Shown piece after piece: positions 1 to 6,980 of a stretch of 13,766 nt of DNA (position 1 is its first letter; each line of letters opens with the position of its first letter). This DNA comes from an uncultured Oscillospiraceae bacterium (GTDB lineage: Bacteria; Bacillota; Clostridia; Oscillospirales; Oscillospiraceae): positions 1-13,766 of the forward strand of contig CAJFPI010000086.1 of assembly GCA_904398675.1 (NCBI GenBank), read 5' to 3'. The notes under the pieces were generated by a model that saw only the letters and a list, made by a program, of their open reading frames with translations, made no database searches and was not told where the DNA came from. Made by a program: the position numbers and the translations under genes.

Positions 1-6
1 ATAATT

Positions 7-21
7 GCATATTATATATGC
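7..21. promoter_or_regulatory. AT-rich dyad near the left edge, candidate operator/promoter core
   Basis: GCATAT and ATATGC form a perfect inverted repeat around a 3-base TAT spacer. The stretch also contains TATTAT (10-15), which could be a -10 box, but its -35 would lie outside the window. It sits about 175 bases before the first gene of the locus. An operator overlapping the promoter is an inference. The AT-rich run could also form this dyad by chance. Confidence 0.35.
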
Positions 22-40
22 TGAAAAATCAAAAATGGAA

Positions 41-80
41 AAGGAGGCATGTATTGGGGCGCAGTATCCGTGTACCTTGA
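41..80 (+). promoter_or_regulatory. Orphan Shine-Dalgarno with possible very short leader ORF
   Basis: A perfect AAGGAGG stands at 41-47, but no convincing gene follows. A TTG at 54-56, correctly spaced by 6 bases, opens a frame that stops at 78-80 after 8 codons. An ATG at 49-51 is only 1 base from the Shine-Dalgarno and opens a 56-codon frame ending at 219, overlapping the next gene. The frame resembles nothing I know. It may be a leader peptide or a remnant of an upstream gene. Confidence 0.25.
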
Positions 81-115
81 GCAAGAACGCGGGTCAGAAT
101 GGGTAAGCACGCGGG
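81..115. repeat. Imperfect 13-base direct repeat in the leader
   Basis: GCAAGAACGCGGG (81-93) recurs as GTAAGCACGCGGG (103-115), matching at 11 of 13 positions with a period of 22 bases. It lies in the untranslated leader of the first gene. Two turns of helix separate the copies, which would suit a protein binding one face of DNA. No known motif was recognised, and chance is a real alternative. Confidence 0.3.
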
Positions 116-196
116 GAGCAGAGAATTTTTGGCTGATATCATCCGGCAGTTTCCAAACAACGAAACATCAATCGAAAGGAAAGAGGAGAGCGAATT

Positions 197-1228
197 ATGG
201 CGAGGTTGCTTACATATGACCAGGTCACCCATCTGGTTGACATGCAGGACGCTGTGGATTCCGTGGAAAAAACCTTTGCCGGCTTTGGCAAGGGGACGGT
301 TCTCAACCCCACAAAGGTTACGCTGGATTTGGGGGAATCAGGCGGCTGGCCTCCTTATGAAGGCTTTTTCAATGCCATGCCCGCCTATATCGGCTACCAG
401 GACAACGCCGGCATCAAATGGGTCGGCGGGCTGCTGGGCCACCGGAAGGCCGCCGGTCTGCCCTTTATCTGCGGCATGATTTTGCTGGCCGATCCCAAGC
501 TGGGCGTTTTCCGGGCGGTGATGGACGGCAAGTATATCACCAACCTCCGCACCGGCGCCCAGACAGCTGTTTCCCTGAAATACCTCTTCAAAGGCCGCAA
601 GAGCATCCGCATCGGCCTGTACGGCGCCGGTATGCAGGGGCACACCCAGACGGAGGCTATTTCCAAGGTGTTCGACATTGAGGAGCTGCGGGTATACGAC
701 ATCTATCGCCCGGCGGCGGAGAAGTTTGCCGAGGACATGAAAGATGTGGTCAAGGGTAAGATCATTGTCTGTGATACCGTGGAGGCTGCGGCGGACGCCG
801 ATGCTCTGATCACCGTCACCCAGGCCCACGAGCCCTTCCTCACCGCGGAAATGCTGAAACCGGGCACGGTTGTCTTCCCAATGGGCTCCTACAAGGAGGT
901 GACGGATGAGCTGATTCTCAGCTGTGACGACATTGTGGTCGATCACATGGGACAGGCACTGCACCGGGGCGCCCTGAAAAAACTGGCGGACGAGGGGAAG
1001 ATCACACCGGAGAATGTGACCGCCACCATCGGCGAGCTGGTCAATGGGGACAAGGCGATTGCCGGCATCGCACAAAAGAAGGTCCTCTGCCTGCCCATCG
1101 GCATGGGCTGCCTGGACGTGGCGCTGGCCTATGTGGCCTATGAGCGGGCAAAGGAGCGCCACATGGGAATTGAGTTTGACTTCAGCGGAGAGAGCTTTGC
1201 CGCCGATATGCCGGAGCGGCTGCTGTGA
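197..1228 (+). CDS. Ornithine cyclodeaminase/mu-crystallin family enzyme (paralogue 1)
   Basis: A 343-residue cytosolic NAD(P)-dependent enzyme of the OCD/mu-crystallin family, whose members reduce or form imines of amino acids (cyclodeaminases, alanine dehydrogenase, ketimine reductases, opine-type dehydrogenases). The substrate-contact lysine is K74 in GIKW and the carboxylate-binding arginine is R118 in LRTGA. The Rossmann glycine loop GAGMQG is at 143-148, with D168 closing the second strand, which favours NAD over NADP. Length fits the family (about 320-350). By eye, the segment matching the cyclodeaminase GGDxPGKxEL motif is GSYKEVTDEL (230-239), with Y232 where Pseudomonas OCD has its catalytic Asp. 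True ornithine cyclodeaminase activity is therefore doubtful. The ATG at 197 has AGAGGAG at 182-188, 8 bases upstream. It is the first gene of the locus, 108 bases before the transporter lipoprotein. Family is firm; substrate is unknown. Confidence 0.9.
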   Translation: MARLLTYDQVTHLVDMQDAVDSVEKTFAGFGKGTVLNPTKVTLDLGESGGWPPYEGFFNAMPAYIGYQDNAGIKWVGGLLGHRKAAGLPFICGMILLADPKLGVFRAVMDGKYITNLRTGAQTAVSLKYLFKGRKSIRIGLYGAGMQGHTQTEAISKVFDIEELRVYDIYRPAAEKFAEDMKDVVKGKIIVCDTVEAAADADALITVTQAHEPFLTAEMLKPGTVVFPMGSYKEVTDELILSCDDIVVDHMGQALHRGALKKLADEGKITPENVTATIGELVNGDKAIAGIAQKKVLCLPIGMGCLDVALAYVAYERAKERHMGIEFDFSGESFAADMPERLL

Positions 1229-1291
1229 GAAGAGCATATGATCCCTGTCCTCCCATGGGGACGCGTTGTGTTCTGTGCGTATGTGTCAATG

Positions 1292-1306
1292 CATGTGTTC
1301 CACATG
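1292..1306. promoter_or_regulatory. Inverted repeat upstream of the solute-binding protein gene
   Basis: CATGTG and CACATG form a perfect 6-base inverted repeat around TTC, extendable by a G-T and a T-A pair. It is in the 93-base gap between the first OCD gene and the lipoprotein gene, 30 bases before the latter's start. No T-run follows, so it is not a terminator. It shares its 6-3-6 geometry with the dyads at 7-21 and 6934-6948. Operator function is inferred. Confidence 0.35.
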
Positions 1307-1336
1307 TAAATATTTAGAAGGATGAGGAGAGTGACT

Positions 1337-2911
1337 ATGAAGACAAAACGTTTCCTTGCAATGCTGCTGGCCGTTGTGACCATACTTGGCTGCCTGGCCG
1401 GCTGCGCCAGCAGCAACGGCGGCGGCGGAAACAACACGCTGGACCCGGGTGCGGACATCGGTGAGATCCGCAGCTCCAAGGACACCCTGATTGTGGGGAC
1501 GCCGCAGGATCCCGCCAACTTTGACCCCAACGACAATGCCATCCAGATGGTATGGGCCTTCAAAAAGAACATTTATGAGACGCTTGTGACGCTGGATAAC
1601 GAAGGAAATATCGTCCCCATGCTGGCGGAGAGCTGGGAGTACTCCGACGACTATATGGAGCTCACCTTCCACCTGCGCCAGGGGGTGATTTTCCACAACG
1701 GTGAGGAGATGACGGCAGAGGATGTGCTGTTTTCCTATCAGCGGGCCAGTGAGATGGCCAACGCCTCTCCCAGCTTTACCATGGTGGACTGGGACAACAC
1801 CCGCATTGTGGATGAGTATACCATCGTGATCGCAACCAAGCAGGTGTACATGCCGCAGCTGAACTATCTGGCCTTCCCGCTGACCGCAATTTTCAGCAAG
1901 AAGGCTTATGAGGAGTCCGGCGGCGACTTCTTCAAGGCTCCCATCGGCACCGGTCCCTATAAAGTGGCCAACTATATCTCCGGCGATACCTATGAGCTGG
2001 AGGCCCACGACCAGTACTGGGAGGAGGGAAAACCCTACATCCAGCATGTGATCTTCCGCGTCATCACCGAGGCCACCAACCGCACCATCGAGCTGGAGAC
2101 CGGCGGTGTGGATCTGATCTACGAGGCGCCTGCCTCGGATATCGAGCGGCTGAGCAGCAATGAGGATGTGGTGGTCTACCGCGACACCTCTTTGAACACC
2201 AACTTCATCCTGTTCCGCTGCGACCATGCCCCCTTTGACAACCAGCTGCTGCGGCAGGCGGTGGCCTATGCCGTGGATATCCCCACCGCCATTGAAACGG
2301 CATACAAGGGGACCGGCGTTGTAGCCACGGGCTGGTGCAGCCCCAGCATTTCCGGCTATGCAGATATCGGCGTCTATGAGCAGGATCTCGACAAGGCGCG
2401 GGAGCTGATGGCCGAGGCCGGCTACCCGGATGGGTTCTCCTGCACCCTGTACACCGACACCACCGCCGAGCGCCGGGATCTGGCGGAGATCCTCCAGAAC
2501 CAGCTGGGCGAGATCGGGATCGACTGCAAGGTCGAATCCATGGAGCCTGTGGCCTATCAGGGCATGTATGCCCGGGGCGAGCACGACTTCATGCTCTACG
2601 GCCTGACCATCACCACCGCCGAGGGTGACAAGGCATTCCGCTGGTGGCACAGTGAGAACACCATGGGCCAGCAGTTCGACGCGTGGTCCGATCCGGAATA
2701 TGACGCGCTCCTGGATGAGGCGGCTGCCACCATCGACGAGGACGCGCGCAACGAGCTGTACCGGCAGGCCCAGGAAATGCTGAAGGAGGCGTGTGTCGTC
2801 ATCCCGACAGTCCACCGTGAAATCCTGTCCGCCGCCTCTGCAAGCCTGATGGGCTTTGAAAACGACCTGGGGTACGAGTCCCCGCTGCTGAAAAACTGCT
2901 ATTTCGCATAA
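1337..2911 (+). CDS. ABC transporter substrate-binding lipoprotein (SBP family 5, Dpp/Opp-type)
   Basis: A 524-residue extracytoplasmic receptor for an ABC importer of the peptide/opine/nickel class. The N-terminus is a lipoprotein signal: a basic start (MKTKR), a hydrophobic stretch (residues 6-20) and the lipobox LAGC, with lipidation predicted at C23. A Gly/Asn-rich linker follows, then an SBP_bac_5 domain from about residue 60 to 440, with the usual opening 'LIVGTPQDPANFDP' and a later 'GTGPYKV' segment. Length matches the family. The ATG at 1337 is preferred over the in-frame ATG at 1322 because GAGGAG (1324-1329) lies 7 bases before it and the signal peptide then begins normally. The two permeases and two ATPases that complete the transporter follow directly. 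Such receptors bind di- and oligopeptides, opines, metal chelates or glutathione. The ligand cannot be assigned by reading, but the neighbouring enzymes point to a modified amino acid. Confidence 0.93.
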   Translation: MKTKRFLAMLLAVVTILGCLAGCASSNGGGGNNTLDPGADIGEIRSSKDTLIVGTPQDPANFDPNDNAIQMVWAFKKNIYETLVTLDNEGNIVPMLAESWEYSDDYMELTFHLRQGVIFHNGEEMTAEDVLFSYQRASEMANASPSFTMVDWDNTRIVDEYTIVIATKQVYMPQLNYLAFPLTAIFSKKAYEESGGDFFKAPIGTGPYKVANYISGDTYELEAHDQYWEEGKPYIQHVIFRVITEATNRTIELETGGVDLIYEAPASDIERLSSNEDVVVYRDTSLNTNFILFRCDHAPFDNQLLRQAVAYAVDIPTAIETAYKGTGVVATGWCSPSISGYADIGVYEQDLDKARELMAEAGYPDGFSCTLYTDTTAERRDLAEILQNQLGEIGIDCKVESMEPVAYQGMYARGEHDFMLYGLTITTAEGDKAFRWWHSENTMGQQFDAWSDPEYDALLDEAAATIDEDARNELYRQAQEMLKEACVVIPTVHREILSAASASLMGFENDLGYESPLLKNCYFA

Positions 2912-2920
2912 CGGCCCCAG

Positions 2921-2943
2921 AATGAGATCGGCATTTCATTTTT
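2921..2943 (+). terminator. AT-rich hairpin with short T-run after the binding-protein gene
   Basis: AATGAGAT (2921-2928) pairs with ATTTCATT (2933-2940) around a CGGC tetraloop, with one G-T pair. It is followed by TTT, giving five consecutive T at 2939-2943. It lies 9 bases after the stop. The stem is weak, so it more likely causes partial termination or marks an mRNA end than a full stop. Confidence 0.4.
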
Positions 2944-2959
2944 AAGTAATTGCCCGGGG

Positions 2960-3001
2960 AAAGGCGCCGGAATCTGGTCTTTGACTGCATTCCGGCGCTT
3001 T
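2960..3001 (+). terminator. GC-rich hairpin between binding protein and permease (partial terminator or mRNA-stabilising stem)
   Basis: GCGCCGGAAT (2964-2973) pairs perfectly with ATTCCGGCGC (2989-2998). The stem is prolonged by AAA/TTT across a bulged G at 2963, and the loop is 15 bases. Only TTTC follows, so termination would be incomplete. Stems placed here in importer operons commonly raise receptor mRNA relative to permease mRNA. That role here is inference. Confidence 0.55.
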
Positions 3002-3020
3002 CTCCATCTCATGCCGACTC

Positions 3021-3043
3021 CTGCGCGGGCCTGACCGGCGCAG
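3021..3043 (+). repeat. Third hairpin in the receptor-permease gap
   Basis: CTGCGC (3021-3026) pairs with GCGCAG (3038-3043). Inside it, GG can pair with CC across a bulged G. There is no T-run. It lies 47 bases before the permease start and just upstream of its Shine-Dalgarno, so it may add to mRNA processing or stability in this gap. Confidence 0.3.
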
Positions 3044-3089
3044 AGAGGGGATACCAGCGAAGATTTCCAGGGAAAAGGAGGTTTTAGGA

Positions 3090-4091
3090 TTGCTCAAATA
3101 TGTCATCAAGCGGATCATCTCCATGATTCCGGTGCTGCTGGGCGTTATTGTGATCGTATTTACATTGATGTATGTGTCGCCCGGCGACCCTGCGGCCTTG
3201 AAACTGGGGACGGAGGCCACGCCGGAGGCAATCGCGCAGCTGCGCGCGGAGATGGGGCTGGACCGGCCCTATCTGGTGCAGCTGGGGGATTATATCCTGG
3301 GCGTCATCACGCGCTTTGATCTCGGCGAGTCCTATCGGACAGGCGCAGAGGTCAGCGCGGAGATCGTGGGCCGGATCGGGATTACCCTCAAGCTGGCCTT
3401 TATCAGCATGGCCGTCGGCTCGGTTTTGGGAATCGCGCTGGGGATTCTCTCCGCCGTGAAACAGTACTCATTTATCGATAAAATCATGACGGTTTTTGCG
3501 CTGTTTGGCATCTCCACACCGTCGTTCTGGCTGGCGCTGATGCTGATTCTGGCGTTTTCCGTCAATCTGGGGTGGCTGCCGGCCTCCGGCAGCTACGGAC
3601 TCCGGTACTGGATCCTGCCCTGCGCCACGCTGGGCTATCAGGCGGCGGGCATCATCATGCGTATGACCCGCTCCAGCATGCTGGAGTCGATCCGTCAGGA
3701 CTTTGTCACCACCGCCCGGGCCAAAGGGCAGACAGAGGGGAAGATCATCGTGCGCCATGTGCTGCGCAAGGCGCTGATTCCCATTATCACAGCCATCGGC
3801 AACCAGTTCTGCTACCTTTTGGGCGGCGCGGTGCTGGTGGAGTCGGTGTTCTCCCTCCCGGGCCTTGGAAAGTACCTGGTGGACGGCATCAGCAATCTGG
3901 ATTTCCCCGCAGTGACAAGCTCTGTGCTGGTCATTGCGCTGATCAGCGTGGTGGTCATGCTGGTTCTGGATATCCTCTACAGCTTTGTGGATCCCAGGAT
4001 CAAGGCCACCTATCAGGGAGATGCCCTTTTTAAAGCCAGGAAAAAAGCGTTGAAGGAAGGCGGTGAGGTTGCCCATGACAGCAAGCAGTAA
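3090..4091 (+). CDS. ABC importer permease, DppB/OppB type
   Basis: A 333-residue inner-membrane permease of the peptide/opine/nickel transporter class. The first membrane helix is at about residues 9-30, ending in the family's YVSPGDPA segment. Further helices fall at about 98-121, 132-160, 172-190, 228-250 and 278-300. The cytoplasmic EAA-type loop that docks on the ATPase lies at about 206-231, around ARAKGQTEGKII. The family's LVESVFSLPGLG (249-260) and DPRI (301-304) are present. The start is a TTG at 3090, chosen because AAGGAGG (3075-3081) lies 8 bases before it and the protein then begins at the expected N-terminus. The 3' end overlaps the next permease by 17 bases, indicating coupled translation. 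A UUG start may lower its output relative to the receptor. Confidence 0.93.
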   Translation: MLKYVIKRIISMIPVLLGVIVIVFTLMYVSPGDPAALKLGTEATPEAIAQLRAEMGLDRPYLVQLGDYILGVITRFDLGESYRTGAEVSAEIVGRIGITLKLAFISMAVGSVLGIALGILSAVKQYSFIDKIMTVFALFGISTPSFWLALMLILAFSVNLGWLPASGSYGLRYWILPCATLGYQAAGIIMRMTRSSMLESIRQDFVTTARAKGQTEGKIIVRHVLRKALIPIITAIGNQFCYLLGGAVLVESVFSLPGLGKYLVDGISNLDFPAVTSSVLVIALISVVVMLVLDILYSFVDPRIKATYQGDALFKARKKALKEGGEVAHDSKQ

Positions 4092-4992
4092 GACGATGGA
4101 TCAAAAAATGGCCGCCGCGGAGGCGAAGAGGAAAAAGCGCATGAAGAAAAAGCCCACCACCATGGCGGGAGAGACCTGGCACCGGTTTAAAAAGAACAAG
4201 CTGGCCTATATCGGCATGTGGTATCTGATTGCCATGGTGGTCATCGCCATTTTGGCGCCGGTCATCGCCCCCTACGGCATGGACGACCAGAATGCTGACG
4301 CCATTTTGCTGACACCCAACGCTGACCACTGGTTCGGCACCGACAACTTCGGCCGGGATATCCTCAGCCGCATTCTCTACGGCTCCCGGATCTCCCTGAT
4401 GGTTGGCTTTGCCACCGTGGTTTTCTCCATGACCATCGGCGTTGTCCTGGGGGCCCTGGCCGCCTATTACCAGAAACTGGACAATGTGATGATGCGGATC
4501 GTGGATATTATCGGCGGCATCCCGCAGATGCTGCTGGCCATGGCCATTGCGGCAAGCCTCGGCAGCGGCCTTCGCAACATGATGATCGCCGTCATTATCT
4601 CCACCATACCGCAGTACGCCCGCATCACGCGAAGCTCGGTGCTTACCATCAAGGAGAGCGAGTATGTGGAGGCGGCCAAGTCTATCGGCGCCAGCGACGG
4701 GCATATCATCTTCCAGCACATCCTGCCCAACGTCATGTCCCCCATCATCGTCCAGTCCACCCTGGGCGTGGCCAACGCCATCATGGCCTCGGCCACCCTC
4801 AGCTTTATGGGACTTGGCATCCAGCCGCCCTCCCCGGAATGGGGGGCCATGCTGGCGGCGGGCCGCGTCTATCTGCGGGATTACCCCCATATGTGCATCA
4901 TCCCCGGCGTGGCGCTGCTGCTGATCTCCTATGCGCTGAACGTGCTGGGCGACGGGTTCCGGGATGCCTTTGACCCGAGACTGAAGAACTGA
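4075..4992 (+). CDS. ABC importer permease, DppC/OppC type
   Basis: The second permease, 305 residues, forming a heterodimeric channel with the preceding one. A Lys-rich cytoplasmic N-terminus (about residues 11-43) precedes the first helix (about 45-64). The class motif GTDNFGRDILSR is at 88-99, and further helices fall at about 106-131, 148-176, 223-240 and 275-292. The EAA loop is at about 196-219 (EYVEAAKSIGASDGHIIFQH), and the C-terminus carries LGDGFRDAFDPRLK. The ATG at 4075 is chosen. An in-frame GTG at 4063 would add four residues, but its Shine-Dalgarno spacing is too tight. The start lies inside the end of the upstream permease gene, and the ATPase gene starts 12 bases after the stop. 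Confidence 0.92.
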   Translation: MTASSKTMDQKMAAAEAKRKKRMKKKPTTMAGETWHRFKKNKLAYIGMWYLIAMVVIAILAPVIAPYGMDDQNADAILLTPNADHWFGTDNFGRDILSRILYGSRISLMVGFATVVFSMTIGVVLGALAAYYQKLDNVMMRIVDIIGGIPQMLLAMAIAASLGSGLRNMMIAVIISTIPQYARITRSSVLTIKESEYVEAAKSIGASDGHIIFQHILPNVMSPIIVQSTLGVANAIMASATLSFMGLGIQPPSPEWGAMLAAGRVYLRDYPHMCIIPGVALLLISYALNVLGDGFRDAFDPRLKN

Positions 4993-5004
4993 GGAGGGCG
5001 GGAT

Positions 5005-5988
5005 ATGAGCGAAAACATTCTGGAAGTTCAGGACCTTGTCGTCCGATATGATACCGACTTTGAGAGCGTCCACGCGGTCAACGGCATCAGCTTTCATCTG
5101 GAGCGAAAGCAGACCCTGGGCCTTGTGGGGGAGACCGGCGCGGGCAAGACTACAACGGCCATGGCCCTCATGCGGCTGATCCCCTCGCCGCCGGGCCGGA
5201 TCATCAACGGCCAGATCCTCCTGGACGGGCAGGATATCATGACCATCAGCGAGAAGGAGATGCGCCAGATCCGCGGGCGGAAGATCTCCATGATCTTCCA
5301 GGACCCCATGACCGCCCTCAACCCGGTGCTGCCGGTGGGCGATCAGATCATGGAGGTGGTGCAGCTTCACAACAAGGGCATGAGCAAGGCCGAGGCCACC
5401 CGCCAGGCCATGCGCATGCTGGAGATGGTGGGCATCACCGCCGAGCGGTTCAAGGAGTATCCCCACCAGTTCTCCGGCGGCATGAAACAGCGGGTGGTCA
5501 TCGCCATCGCCCTGGCCTGCAGCCCGGAGCTGCTGATTGCCGACGAGCCCACCACGGCCCTGGACGTGACCATCCAGGCCCAGGTGCTGGACATGATGCG
5601 CAAGCTGAAGGACGAGCTGGGTACCTCCATGATCCTCATCACCCACGACCTGGGCGTGGTGGCGGAGGCCTGCGACGTGGTGGCTATCATGTACGCCGGG
5701 GAGATCGTGGAGTACGGCACCCTGGAGCAGATCATAGAGCGGAAAAAACATCCCTACACCATCGGCCTTTTCGACTCCATTCCGGACCTGGATACCGACG
5801 TGCACCGCCTGAAGGCCATCAGCGGCCTGATGCCGGACCCCTCCAATCTGCCGGAGGGGTGCAAGTTCCATCCCCGGTGTCCCTTCTGCACGGAGGCGTG
5901 CAAGACAGGGGAGGTGCCGGTGGCTGAGGTGGAGCCGGGGCATCTGGTCAAGTGCCTGCAGTTTGCAGAGAGGGGGCAGGAAGCATGA
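5005..5988 (+). CDS. ABC importer ATPase, DppD/OppD type
   Basis: A 327-residue cytoplasmic ATP-hydrolysing subunit. Walker A is GETGAGKT (42-49), the Q-loop is Q99 in IFQDP, the signature FSGGMKQR is at 156-163, Walker B LLIADE is at 176-181 with catalytic E181, and the H-loop is H214. All are canonical. The C-terminal oligopeptide/dipeptide transporter extension carries C286, C292, C295, C299 and C317. In this family such cysteines can bind a [4Fe-4S] cluster, as seen in some DppD proteins. The ATG at 5005 has AGGAGGG at 4991-4997. The stop overlaps the start of the partner ATPase by four bases (ATGA), so the two subunits are translationally coupled and likely made in equal amounts. Confidence 0.95.
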   Translation: MSENILEVQDLVVRYDTDFESVHAVNGISFHLERKQTLGLVGETGAGKTTTAMALMRLIPSPPGRIINGQILLDGQDIMTISEKEMRQIRGRKISMIFQDPMTALNPVLPVGDQIMEVVQLHNKGMSKAEATRQAMRMLEMVGITAERFKEYPHQFSGGMKQRVVIAIALACSPELLIADEPTTALDVTIQAQVLDMMRKLKDELGTSMILITHDLGVVAEACDVVAIMYAGEIVEYGTLEQIIERKKHPYTIGLFDSIPDLDTDVHRLKAISGLMPDPSNLPEGCKFHPRCPFCTEACKTGEVPVAEVEPGHLVKCLQFAERGQEA

Positions 5989-6932
5989 GCGCGCTTTTGG
6001 AGGCAAGACATCTGAAGAAGTATTTCAGCACAGCCAAGGGGACCCTGCACGCGGTGGACGATGTGACGTTCTCCCTGGACGCGGGCAAGACTCTTGGCGT
6101 TGTGGGGGAGTCCGGCTGCGGCAAGTCCACCCTGGGCCGGGTGCTGATTCATCTCCTCAAGCCCACCGGCGGGCAGATCTTCTTTGAGGGGGAGGACATC
6201 ACCAATCTGAAAAAGGCGGAGCTGAAGAAAAACCGGGTCAACATGCAGATGATTTTCCAGGACCCCTTCTCCTCCATCAACCCCCGCATGACCATCTCCA
6301 GCATCATCGGCGAGCCCCTCCGGGTCCACAAGATCTACAAGAGCAAGGAGGACTACCGCCATGCCGTGGAGGAGCTGATGGACACGGTGGGCCTTGCAAA
6401 GCGCCTGGAGAACGTTTACCCCCATGAGCTGGACGGCGGCCGCCGCCAGCGGGTGGGCATCGCCCGGGCCCTGGCTCTCAACCCCAAGTTTATCGTCTGC
6501 GACGAGCCGGTCAGCGCCCTGGACGTATCCATCCAGGCCCAGGTCCTCAACCTGATGCAGGACCTGCAGGAGGCCAGGGGCCTCAGCTACATGTTCATCA
6601 CCCACGATTTGTCGGTGGTGCGGCATATCTCCGACGAGATCTGCGTGATGTACCTGGGGACTGTTGTGGAGAAGGCGGAGGCCAAGACCCTCTTCACCTC
6701 CCACCGCCACCCCTACACCCACGCCCTGCTCTCCGCCATCCCCCAGCCGAAGGTGAAGAAGGACACCCAGCGCATCATCCTCAAGGGCGAGCTCACCTCG
6801 CCCATCAACCCCGGCCCGGGCTGCCGGTTCGCCCCCCGCTGCATCCACGCCACGAAGGAGTGCTTTGAAAGGGCGCCGGAGCTGCAGGAGGTGGAGCCCA
6901 ACCATTTCCTGGCCTGCCACCATCCCGAATAG
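5985..6932 (+). CDS. ABC importer ATPase, DppF/OppF type
   Basis: A 315-residue partner ATPase. Walker A is GESGCGKS (41-48), the Q-loop is Q92, Walker B FIVCDE is at 169-174 with E174, and the H-loop is H207. The signature reads LDGGRRQR (149-156) instead of LSGGQRQR: the serine that contacts ATP gamma-phosphate is D150. From memory, related clostridial OppF/DppF proteins show the same change, so it suggests an asymmetric ATPase pair with one degenerate site rather than a broken gene. The C-terminal extension has C280, C286, C293 and C311, again fitting a possible Fe-S motif. The ATG at 5985 overlaps the upstream stop (ATGA). An in-frame GTG at 5952 is rejected because it lies deep inside the upstream gene and lacks a better Shine-Dalgarno. 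Confidence 0.94.
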   Translation: MSALLEARHLKKYFSTAKGTLHAVDDVTFSLDAGKTLGVVGESGCGKSTLGRVLIHLLKPTGGQIFFEGEDITNLKKAELKKNRVNMQMIFQDPFSSINPRMTISSIIGEPLRVHKIYKSKEDYRHAVEELMDTVGLAKRLENVYPHELDGGRRQRVGIARALALNPKFIVCDEPVSALDVSIQAQVLNLMQDLQEARGLSYMFITHDLSVVRHISDEICVMYLGTVVEKAEAKTLFTSHRHPYTHALLSAIPQPKVKKDTQRIILKGELTSPINPGPGCRFAPRCIHATKECFERAPELQEVEPNHFLACHHPE

Positions 6933-6933
6933 C

Positions 6934-6948
6934 AGTGTTGTGAACACT
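6934..6948. promoter_or_regulatory. Inverted repeat upstream of the second OCD gene
   Basis: AGTGTT and AACACT form a perfect inverted repeat around GTG, starting 2 bases after the stop of the second ATPase gene and 33 bases before the next start. No T-run follows. With the dyads at 7-21 and 1292-1306 it makes three 6-3-6 palindromes before catabolic or transport genes. The last two share TGT-N5-ACA. A GntR binding site is possible but unproven. Confidence 0.4.
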
Positions 6949-6980
6949 AATCATCAATTTGTTGGAAAGGGAGAATCGTC

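Noticed and set aside
1..196. Riboswitch or T-box in the leader of the first gene
   Set aside because: I looked for T-box (TGGNACCGCG-like) and glycine-riboswitch core sequences and found neither. No terminator hairpin with a T-run is present in this leader.
1286..2815. 509-residue open frame on the - strand antisense to the binding-protein gene
   Set aside because: It mirrors a confidently identified lipoprotein gene, has a His/Gly/Val-rich composition without recognisable domains, and has no ribosome site. GC-rich coding DNA commonly leaves such open antisense frames.
4030..6006. 658-residue open frame on the - strand across three transporter genes
   Set aside because: It runs antisense through a permease and an ATPase with intact motifs, and its own product is repetitive His/Gly/Asp-rich sequence. 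It is an artefact of codon bias.
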